A DNA stretch of 24,181 bases from Lonsdalea britannica (GTDB lineage: Bacteria > Pseudomonadota > Gammaproteobacteria > Enterobacterales > Enterobacteriaceae): assembly GCF_946477055.1 (NCBI RefSeq), contig NZ_CAMKXG010000016.1, forward strand, positions 1-24,181, written 5' to 3'. This document shows, piece after piece, positions 1 through 8,413 of this stretch. The notes beneath the pieces were generated by a model that searched no databases, had not been told where the DNA came from, and saw nothing but the letters and a program-made list of their open reading frames with translations. Both the position numbers and the translations under genes were made by a program. Each line of letters begins with the position of its first letter. Positions within the stretch are counted from its first letter, which is position 1.

Positions 1-32
1 CGTCGGCAGCGTCAGATGTGTATAAGAGACAG
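1..32 (+). other. Nextera sequencing adapter remnant (non-genomic)
   Basis: Positions 14-32 are exactly the 19-base Tn5 mosaic end AGATGTGTATAAGAGACAG. Positions 1-13 match the read-1 primer tail of the Nextera adapter lacking only its first T. That tail is synthetic and is not part of any natural Tn5, so this is library adapter left on the contig end rather than a mobile element. Genomic sequence begins at 33. Confidence 0.98.
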
Positions 33-143
33 GCTTTTATCATATTGCGTTACATTTATTATATTATGTTTATTTTTTTATATTTTCGTATTGGGTTAAT
101 GTCTAAATGGTTTTATTAAATCCATGAATAAGGGAAATTCAAT
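33..143 (+). promoter_or_regulatory. AT-rich region upstream of the small exported-protein gene
   Basis: Bases 61-120 hold only 10 G or C out of 60, against about 70 percent in the men genes. Such a stretch typically carries promoter or H-NS-type binding sequence, but I see no hexamer pair good enough to name. Just before the gene, a seven-codon ORF starts at ATG 124 and its TGA (145-147) overlaps the ATG at 144; it may be incidental. The left part of the region is lost at the contig end. Confidence 0.3.
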
Positions 144-419
144 ATGAAATATAGAAAGGTTTCTATTTTACTCAGTTCCATTACCGGTTTGGCAATATCC
201 ATTGCCTCCTTGAATGCCTATTCCAGCGCCGAAGGTATTTATCCCGGTACTATGAATAACAATAGCCATGTCGCAACGTCTGGTCATCAGCCTCAGTGGG
301 TGTTGGCGTCTAGCTCGGCAAGCAGCCGAAGCAGCAGCCCTTCGCAGGGTAGTTCGAGCGGAAAGGCATCCGGACGTAGCAACAAGGGAAGTAATGATAA
401 TAGAAATGGTCGATTCTAA
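144..419 (+). CDS. small exported Ser-rich protein, unknown function (91 aa)
   Basis: I do not recognise a family. The protein opens with a basic start (MKYRKVS), a hydrophobic core at about residues 7-25 and a likely signal-peptidase site near Ala-Tyr-Ser-Ser-Ala (25-29), so it is probably secreted to the periplasm or beyond. The mature part is about 60 residues of low complexity: a Gly/Pro/Asn stretch with one Trp (residue 52), then Ser-rich residues 56-72 and a basic Lys/Arg/Asn/Gly tail to the C-terminal Phe. There is no Cys. The start is supported by AAGGGA at 130-135, eight bases before the ATG. The AT-rich upstream region and lack of a familiar family suggest an accessory, possibly transferred gene. 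Being real rests on the signal peptide and ribosome site; function is unknown. Confidence 0.6.
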   Translation: MKYRKVSILLSSITGLAISIASLNAYSSAEGIYPGTMNNNSHVATSGHQPQWVLASSSASSRSSSPSQGSSSGKASGRSNKGSNDNRNGRF

Positions 420-602
420 AATGAGTCGGCTCATCTTCCGGGGGAAATAATCGATCACCCGGCGCCACGTGTAACGCTAAATAATCTCTGCGCTAAAAAA
501 TAGATGGTCATTAACACGCTATTGTGGCAACGATTTTTTATACGCATCGATTATTTTGTGTGGTTACCTCAAGGTTATCCATTGTTATTGTCGTGGTCAT
601 AT

Positions 603-627
603 ACAGGGGCGGATTATCCGCCCCTGT
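603..627. terminator. strong stem-loop, possible shared terminator
   Basis: CAGGGGCGGA (604-613) and TCCGCCCCTG (617-626) form a perfect ten-pair stem, with one more A-T pair outside and a TTA loop. There is no T tract on either strand, so it is not a classical intrinsic terminator. It lies between two genes pointing toward each other (the exported-protein gene and ubiG), which fits a transcript-end or RNA-stability element. Confidence 0.4.
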
Positions 628-866
628 GCTCTCCATTATCGGTGGGATAAAAGCCTTAAATAAAAAACAAATAGCGTTTTAGGAATAATCTGGAAGAAAT
701 AATTGAGATATCGAAAATACTTCTACTGCTTTTACATATTAAAAATAGTGAACATTGAAGGCGGCATCTTATTCAACTGCCGTGGACAGACATCAGGTTA
801 GCGTTGGTTTTGCCTTGTCCCCGACTGAATGACGGCGTCACCATCATTGAAAGAGGAGGAGTGGCA

Positions 867-959
867 ATGTCAGCGGTAAGTTGGAAAGCAATAATCAGAC
901 AGGAACAGGGAGAACGAAGTGGTTTCTCCCCTTGTCATGCCGTCCTCCCGAATCGATGA
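867..959 (+). CDS. possible 30-aa small protein or leader peptide
   Basis: AGGAGG at 854-859 lies seven bases before ATG 867, close to the ideal ribosome-binding layout and the best in this end of the window. The frame runs 30 codons to TGA at 957-959. The peptide begins MSAVSWKAII and ends in HAVLPNR; it has one Cys and no signal peptide or membrane helix. The stop overlaps two ATGs (956 and 959); the 956 frame stays open to 1645, mostly antisense to ubiG. I recognise no family. The case rests on the ribosome site alone, so it may be a small protein, a leader peptide, or a gene remnant. Confidence 0.35.
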   Translation: MSAVSWKAIIRQEQGERSGFSPCHAVLPNR

Positions 960-1021
960 TGAGAGCGTATTCGATGCGGAAGGAACGAGGAGAACTTAAA
1001 CGTCTGACATGGCTTGTCAGC

Positions 1022-1753
1022 TTATTCGGCGTTTTCACGCTGTGTATGCAGCATATAGTTAACGTCTACACTCCCGCCCAGACTGAATGTGTCGAACAGC
1101 GGATTATAGTGCAACCCAATGATGTGCTTTTCCCGCAGTGGCGTCGCATCAAGCCATCCCAGGAGTTCGGCAGGGCGTATAAACTTTTTGATATCATGCG
1201 TTCCACGCGGCACCATTTTCGCGACACACTCGGCGCCGACTATCATCATCAGCCACGCTTTGGCGTTGCGGTTGATCGTGGAGAAAAATACCTGTCCCCC
1301 GGGTTTGACCAAACGGGCGCAGGCTTCGATGACGGAACGCGGGTCGGGCACATGCTCAAGCATCTCCATGCAGGTCACGACGTCATATTCGCCAGCGTGA
1401 GCCTCGGCATGAGCTTCTACGGTTTCCTGCACGTAATGTACGTTGATTCCACTTTCCAGAGCATGAAGGCGCGCAACCTGCAATGGTTCGCCCCCCATAT
1501 CGAGCCCCGTCACCTGAGCGCCTTCGCGCGCCATGCTTTCGGACAAAATACCGCCCCCGCAGCCTACATCCAGGACCTTCTTACCAAACAGGCCTTCGGC
1601 ATGACGGGAGATATATCCCAGACGCAGCGGATTAATCCGGTGTAGGGGTTTGAATTCGCCTTCCAGGTCCCACCAGCGGGAGGCGACGGCTTCAAACTTG
1701 GCGATTTCGTCGTGGTCGACGTTTTGGGTATGGGAATCAGCCTTCATGTGCAT
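1022..1753 (-). CDS. ubiG: bifunctional ubiquinone O-methyltransferase UbiG
   Basis: UbiG carries out both O-methylations of ubiquinone synthesis, using S-adenosylmethionine, and acts at the membrane with the other Ubi proteins. The 243-residue product has the class I methyltransferase glycine motif VLDVGCGGG at residues 60-68, preceded by the family's N-terminal block ([20 protein letters not shown]) and followed by the EMLEHVPDP and [10 protein letters not shown] signatures near the C-terminus; length matches the E. coli protein. The ATG at 1753 is chosen because AAGG lies about seven bases upstream; a second ATG two codons later (1747) is possible. It is divergent from gyrA, the same arrangement as in E. 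coli. Nothing looks damaged. Confidence 0.97.
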   Translation of the reverse strand: MHMKADSHTQNVDHDEIAKFEAVASRWWDLEGEFKPLHRINPLRLGYISRHAEGLFGKKVLDVGCGGGILSESMAREGAQVTGLDMGGEPLQVARLHALESGINVHYVQETVEAHAEAHAGEYDVVTCMEMLEHVPDPRSVIEACARLVKPGGQVFFSTINRNAKAWLMMIVGAECVAKMVPRGTHDIKKFIRPAELLGWLDATPLREKHIIGLHYNPLFDTFSLGGSVDVNYMLHTQRENAE

Positions 1754-1786
1754 GTCTTACCTTATCGTCATTTTTCGCTGTTAGTG

Positions 1787-1792
1787 AGTATA
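1787..1792 (-). promoter_or_regulatory. candidate ubiG -10 element
   Basis: On the minus strand TATACT lies 33 bases upstream of the ubiG start codon, giving a plausible short leader. No convincing -35 hexamer is seen at 16-18 bases from it, so this is tentative. Confidence 0.35.
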
Positions 1793-1820
1793 TCCGGCCT
1801 GCCGCGGTTGTTGTAGTCGA

Positions 1821-1850
1821 GCCGATGCGCGTGGGAGGGAATGCATCGGC
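1821..1850. repeat. inverted repeat between ubiG and gyrA promoters
   Basis: GCCGATGC (1821-1828) and GCATCGGC (1843-1850) are perfect eight-base inverted arms with a 14-base spacer. They lie upstream of both candidate promoters, so a protein-binding site is as likely as an RNA hairpin. Confidence 0.4.
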
Positions 1851-1876
1851 GTAGGCCATAAAAATCAGTCTCCTGG

Positions 1877-1898
1877 CCCGGCGGTAAAAACCCGGCGG
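1877..1898. repeat. direct repeat upstream of gyrA promoter
   Basis: CCCGGCGG occurs at 1877-1884 and again at 1891-1898, 14 bases apart and separated by TAAAAA. It lies about 40-60 bases upstream of the gyrA -10 element. It may be a regulatory site or chance in GC-rich sequence. Confidence 0.3.
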
Positions 1899-1931
1899 GG
1901 GGTGCGGAGTTTCCCCCGAAACGCCGCTTTG

Positions 1932-1940
1932 TGATATACT
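1932..1940 (+). promoter_or_regulatory. candidate gyrA promoter, extended -10
   Basis: TG at 1932-1933, one base, then TATACT at 1935-1940 forms an extended -10 element. The expected -35 position (about 1912-1917) is C-rich and poor, as is common when an extended -10 is present. The start codon lies 52 bases downstream. Ribosome site GAGGGA is at about 1976-1981. Confidence 0.5.
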
Positions 1941-1976
1941 TTTTCACCTTTTGAACTCGGGTAGATGCATTAATAG

Positions 1977-4631
<2,655 letters not shown>

Positions 4632-4660
4632 TCCGAGGCGATTTCTCCGGATGTGATACT

Positions 4661-4690
4661 AAGCCAGCGTGTGATGCGCTGGCTTTTTTT
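4661..4690 (+). terminator. gyrA intrinsic terminator
   Basis: AAGCCAGCG (4661-4669) pairs with CGCTGGCTT (4677-4685) around a seven-base loop and runs directly into seven Ts (4684-4690). It starts 30 bases after the gyrA stop codon. Confidence 0.93.
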
Positions 4691-4712
4691 ATGCGGGATC
4701 GGTACTGTGGTA

Positions 4713-4737
4713 GCCGCTGGTTCAGCGGCAGTTTTTT
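4713..4737 (+). terminator. second intrinsic terminator, just before rcsC
   Basis: GCCGCTG (4713-4719) pairs with CAGCGGC (4723-4729) over a GTT loop and is followed by AG and six Ts (4732-4737). It ends 24 bases before the rcsC start codon, so it either backs up the gyrA terminator or acts as an attenuator in the rcsC leader. Confidence 0.8.
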
Positions 4738-4761
4738 ATCCCATAACCTGACGGTATTCCC

Positions 4762-7623
4762 TTGAAATTTGTAGCTTCATTTCAGACCACTCTGAAATTT
4801 TCCCGGTATTTGTTCCGGGCGCTGGCTCTGGCGCTGTGGCTCCTGGGAGCGCTGATCTCATTGTTTTATATCAGCAAGGCGCTTAACGAACGCGAGTCTC
4901 AGCTGAGGCATCTGTTTACCCTGAATGCCGACCAGTCTTTGGGATATATTCGCCGCGCGACGGACGTGGCGCGCGAGCTGAAATACATGGCCACCAATCG
5001 GCTGAGCGTGGCCAATCCCGGTCGGGAGCATCTTACCGAAGTGCAGGAGAAGGCCTACTCGATTTACGGTATGTCATCGTCGGTCAACTGCGCTGCAGAA
5101 TATGAGAAAAACCCCTCCCAGCTGACGCCGCTCATCCACTTTTTTGAGCAGTGGCACCACGATTTCTCTTCCGTCTACGACCTGAATCGTATTTTCTTTG
5201 TCGACCGCCGTCAGCAGTGTCTGGTGGATTTCGGCATTCGTAACCAGTCGTTGGATAGCGAAAGTCTGGTCAGAAACGTGCAAGAACGCCTGCAAGGGCA
5301 GCGCAACAGCAAGCTGTCGACCCGCCGTGACGACAGCCTGTTCTGGGTCAGCTCCGGTCTGACCTCTGAGACCGGTTATTTCTACGCATTGATGCCAATC
5401 TATGTGGAAAACCAGCTGGTGGCGGTGATGGGAATCGAACAGCCCATCCGGCTGGATGATTTCATGCTGAGCAGCGATTTGCCGTTCAGCGTTAAACTGC
5501 TCGATCAAAACAACCGCACGCTGATGCAGTTCAGCGATGCGGCGCGCAATAACATCAACGGGCCATATCCGGACATCAGCGCCTACTTCGGTTACATCAA
5601 TAACTACAACGCACTGATTCTGAAGAAGGCCTTGCTGCCGACCACGCTGAGCGTCGTGTACGCGCTGCCGTTGGAGGTCATTCTGGCGGCGCTGAACTCC
5701 CTGATTATGAACATGGCGTTGCTGAATTTGCTGTCGGCCATTGCGCTGTTTGTGATTACCCGTGTGCTGGAGCAGCGCATGTTTCTGCCGGCGGAAAGAA
5801 ACGCGTTTCAGCTGGAAGAGAACGAACAGTTCAACCGTAAGATCGTGGCCTCCGCGCCGGTAGGGATCTGTATCCTGCGTATCAGCGACGGCGCCAATAT
5901 TTTGAGTAACGAGCTGGCTCACAACTACCTTAGCCTGCTGACCTACGAAGACCGTATCCGCGTGACCAAGATTATCTGCGAACAGCAGTCCAAGTCCGTG
6001 GATGTATTGACCAGCCGTAACCACCATCTGCAAATCAGCTTCGTGCATTCACGCTATCGCAACGAGAACGTCGCGATTTGCGTCCTGCTGGACGTCAGCG
6101 CCCGCGTCAGAATGGAAGAGTCGCTGCAGGAAATGGCTAACGCGGCCGAGCAGGCCAGCCAGTCCAAATCGATGTTCCTGGCGACGGTCAGTCATGAACT
6201 GCGCACGCCGCTATACGGCATCATCGGCAACCTGGATTTGCTGCAAACCAAGACGCTGCCGAAAGATGCTAACCGGCTGGTGACGGCCATGCACAATTCG
6301 TCTGAGCTGCTGCTGAAAATCATCAGCGACATCCTCGACTTCTCCAAAATCGAGTCCGAGCAGCTGAAGATCGAAAACTGCCAGTTTATCCCGCGTGAAG
6401 TTATCAGCCACGTGGTGAGCAACTATCTGCCGCTGGTGGTCAAAAAGCGCCTGACACTCTACTGCTTTATCGAACCCAAGGTGCCGTTGAGCCTGTCGGG
6501 CGATCCGGTGCGCCTGCAGCAGGTGTTGTCCAACTTGCTGAGCAACGCCATCAAGTTCACGGATACTGGTTGTATTGTCTTTCAGGTGCGCTGTTGCGAC
6601 GGGTATATCGAGTTTCTGGTGCGGGATACCGGCGTCGGGATTAATACGCGCGAAGTAATGAAACTGTTCGATCCCTTCTTCCAGGCTGGAACCGGCGTGC
6701 AGCGGCATTTTCAGGGCACCGGTCTGGGGCTGGCGATTTGTGAGAAGTTGGTCAACCTGATGGATGGCGACATCACCATCGAGTCGGCTCCGGGGCTGGG
6801 CAGCCAGTTCGGCATCCGCATTCCGCTGTATCAGGCCCAGTATCCGCTGACGGTGATTAATCCTCTCTTACAGGGGAAAAACGCCTGGCTGCGGATTCGC
6901 AACGCCTATATGGGAAATTATCTGCGCGCCTTCCTGCAGGAGCATGGCCTCAATGTGCAGGACTATAGCGGGCAGAGCGTGGCGGCCGACGAGATCGTGA
7001 TCAGCGACTATCCGTTGAGTCAGAACCTGGGCGCGCGGGCGCACATCCTGATTAGCGGGTCGCATACCGGATCGGCGCAAGAAGTGTCGCCGGGATGTTG
7101 GGAGCACAGCACTTCGGCTCCGCAGGATCTACCGCTGCTGCTGCAACGCATTTATCGCGGCAAAGAAGCGCTGCCTGCCCCGACGTCCGCCGCTCCGGCT
7201 TCGGTGAGCTATAGCTGCGACAACGACGACATCCATATTCTGGTCGTGGACGATCACCCGATTAACCGTCGTCTGCTGGCGGATCAGCTGGGGTCATTGG
7301 GTTATGAGGTTGTCACGGCCAACGATGGGTTGGACGCGCTCGACGTGCTAAGCAAATCCACCGTCGATATCGTGCTGACGGACGTCAATATGCCGAATCT
7401 GGATGGGTATGGCTTTACTCGCCGGATGCGGGAGATGGCGATGACGCTGCCGGTTATTGGCGTGACTGCCAACGCTCTGGCGGAAGAACGGCAGCGCTGT
7501 TTAGAAGCCGGTATGGATAACTGCCTGTCGAAACCGGTCACGCTGGATACGCTGCAACAGTCTCTGGCGTATTACGCCAATCTGGTGCGGCAGAACAACG
7601 CTGCGCAGTCCAACGATAGCTGA
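4762..7623 (+). CDS. rcsC: Rcs phosphorelay hybrid sensor histidine kinase RcsC
   Basis: RcsC is the inner-membrane hybrid kinase that starts the Rcs envelope-stress relay, passing phosphate to RcsD and then RcsB, which controls capsule, motility and biofilm genes. In the 953-residue product, transmembrane segments lie at about 19-37 and 312-333 with a periplasmic domain between. The dimerisation domain carries the phospho-accepting His478 (ATVSHELRTP). The ATPase domain has the N box around Asn595, RDTGVGI (621-627) and GTGLGLAI (652-659). The RcsC-specific ABL region is at about 700-800, and the C-terminal receiver has Asp874 (TDVNMP) and Lys in LSKPV. The start is TTG at 4762: it gives the MKFVASFQTTLK start expected from E. 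coli, an in-frame stop lies 18 bases upstream, and the next ATG would lose the first helix. The ribosome site is weak. Low translation is a reasonable inference. Confidence 0.97.
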   Translation: MKFVASFQTTLKFSRYLFRALALALWLLGALISLFYISKALNERESQLRHLFTLNADQSLGYIRRATDVARELKYMATNRLSVANPGREHLTEVQEKAYSIYGMSSSVNCAAEYEKNPSQLTPLIHFFEQWHHDFSSVYDLNRIFFVDRRQQCLVDFGIRNQSLDSESLVRNVQERLQGQRNSKLSTRRDDSLFWVSSGLTSETGYFYALMPIYVENQLVAVMGIEQPIRLDDFMLSSDLPFSVKLLDQNNRTLMQFSDAARNNINGPYPDISAYFGYINNYNALILKKALLPTTLSVVYALPLEVILAALNSLIMNMALLNLLSAIALFVITRVLEQRMFLPAERNAFQLEENEQFNRKIVASAPVGICILRISDGANILSNELAHNYLSLLTYEDRIRVTKIICEQQSKSVDVLTSRNHHLQISFVHSRYRNENVAICVLLDVSARVRMEESLQEMANAAEQASQSKSMFLATVSHELRTPLYGIIGNLDLLQTKTLPKDANRLVTAMHNSSELLLKIISDILDFSKIESEQLKIENCQFIPREVISHVVSNYLPLVVKKRLTLYCFIEPKVPLSLSGDPVRLQQVLSNLLSNAIKFTDTGCIVFQVRCCDGYIEFLVRDTGVGINTREVMKLFDPFFQAGTGVQRHFQGTGLGLAICEKLVNLMDGDITIESAPGLGSQFGIRIPLYQAQYPLTVINPLLQGKNAWLRIRNAYMGNYLRAFLQEHGLNVQDYSGQSVAADEIVISDYPLSQNLGARAHILISGSHTGSAQEVSPGCWEHSTSAPQDLPLLLQRIYRGKEALPAPTSAAPASVSYSCDNDDIHILVVDDHPINRRLLADQLGSLGYEVVTANDGLDALDVLSKSTVDIVLTDVNMPNLDGYGFTRRMREMAMTLPVIGVTANALAEERQRCLEAGMDNCLSKPVTLDTLQQSLAYYANLVRQNNAAQSNDS

Positions 7624-7690
7624 CCGTCGTCCTCGCCCCGATACACGCTGGTAGCAGGTCAGGCTTGTCGTGCGTAGGGGAGTGGGAACG

Positions 7691-7714
7691 AAAAAAAGGC
7701 TCTGAGAAGAGCCT
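7691..7714 (-). terminator. rcsB intrinsic terminator
   Basis: On the minus strand, AGGCTCT (7714-7708) pairs with AGAGCCT (7703-7697) around a four-base loop, followed by a run of seven Ts (7697-7691). It lies downstream of rcsB and also downstream of convergent rcsC, for which it lacks a T tract. Confidence 0.85.
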
Positions 7715-7726
7715 GAGTATGGAATG

Positions 7727-7747
7727 CCCGCCGAGATGATCGGCGGG
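7727..7747. terminator. stem-loop between rcsB stop and its terminator
   Basis: CCCGCCGA (7727-7734) and TCGGCGGG (7740-7747) form a perfect eight-base stem with a five-base loop, nine bases past the rcsB stop codon. It has no T run, and probably acts with the next hairpin as a two-way end for the convergent rcsC and rcsB transcripts or as a 3'-end stabiliser. Confidence 0.5.
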
Positions 7748-7756
7748 TGGTCGGCA

Positions 7757-8407
7757 TTACTCTTTTTCTGTCGACGCGACGCCGACGGAGGAGAGGTAGT
7801 TCAACAACGCAATATCGTTATCGACCCCGAGTTTGGTCATGGCCGATTTCTTCTGACTACTGATGGTCTTGATGCTGCGGTTAAGCTTTCTGGCGATCTC
7901 AGTCACCAGGAAACCTTCCGCGAACAGACGCAGCACTTCGCTTTCCTTCGGCGACAGGCGTTTATCACCGTAGCCGCTGGCGCTGATTTTCTCCAACACT
8001 TTGCTCACGCTTTCCGGCGTGAATTTCTTGCCTTTCTGCAATGCGGCCAATGCCTTAGGCAGATCCGTCGGCGCGCCTTGCTTCAGGACGATCCCTTCGA
8101 TGTCCAGCTCCAGTACGGCGCTAAGAATCGCGGGGTTGTTGTTCATGGTCAGAACAATAATCGACAGCTGCGGAAAGTGACGCTTGATATATTTGATCAG
8201 CGTAATTCCGTCGCCGTATTTATCCCCTGGCATGGATAAATCAGTAATAAGAACGTTGGCGTTGAGCTTTGGTAAATTATTGATTAATGCTGTTGAGTCT
8301 TCAAATTCCCCAACGACGTTCACCCACTCGATTTGTTCCAGTGATTTTCTGATGCCGAAAAGAACGATAGGATGGTCGTCTGCAATAATTACATTAATGT
8401 TGTTCAT
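7757..8407 (-). CDS. rcsB: Rcs response regulator RcsB
   Basis: RcsB is the DNA-binding output of the Rcs relay. It acts as a homodimer or with partners such as RcsA to activate capsule genes and repress flagellar genes. The 216-residue product has an N-terminal receiver domain with acidic pocket Asp10/Asp11, phospho-accepting Asp56 (LITDLSMP) and the conserved Lys109 (LKQG), then a NarL/LuxR-type helix-turn-helix at about 147-210 (LSPKESEVLRLFAEG, IKTISSQKKSAMTKLG). The length is standard. It lies six bases after the rcsD stop, with no clear Shine-Dalgarno in the gap, so it is probably translated with rcsD. A separate promoter inside rcsD is known in E. coli; I could not locate one here with confidence. 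It converges on rcsC. Confidence 0.98.
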   Translation of the reverse strand: MNNINVIIADDHPIVLFGIRKSLEQIEWVNVVGEFEDSTALINNLPKLNANVLITDLSMPGDKYGDGITLIKYIKRHFPQLSIIVLTMNNNPAILSAVLELDIEGIVLKQGAPTDLPKALAALQKGKKFTPESVSKVLEKISASGYGDKRLSPKESEVLRLFAEGFLVTEIARKLNRSIKTISSQKKSAMTKLGVDNDIALLNYLSSVGVASTEKE

Positions 8408-8413
8408 TGTTGT

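Larger units (their letters stand above)
420..1021. other. 602-base stretch without a recognised gene
   Basis: It lies between the small exported-protein gene and the 3' end of ubiG. It holds a strong stem-loop (603-627), a 30-codon ORF with a strong Shine-Dalgarno (867-959), a weak five-base hairpin right after the first gene (421-434) and a weak six-base hairpin CTGACA/TGTCAG (1004-1020) immediately downstream of the ubiG stop, which could help end ubiG transcription. Apart from these I see no tRNA, repeat array or mobile element. The stretch 640-750 is AT-rich. Confidence 0.5.

Noticed and set aside
14..32. Tn5 mosaic end as evidence of a transposon
   Set aside because: It is joined to the synthetic Nextera primer tail and nothing transposon-like follows, so it is a library artefact.
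881..1645. 254-codon ORF on the plus strand
   Set aside because: Most of it is the complement of the clearly coding ubiG; the TTG start has no ribosome site and the product shows no family features. Only its first part (956-1021) is discussed as a possible remnant.
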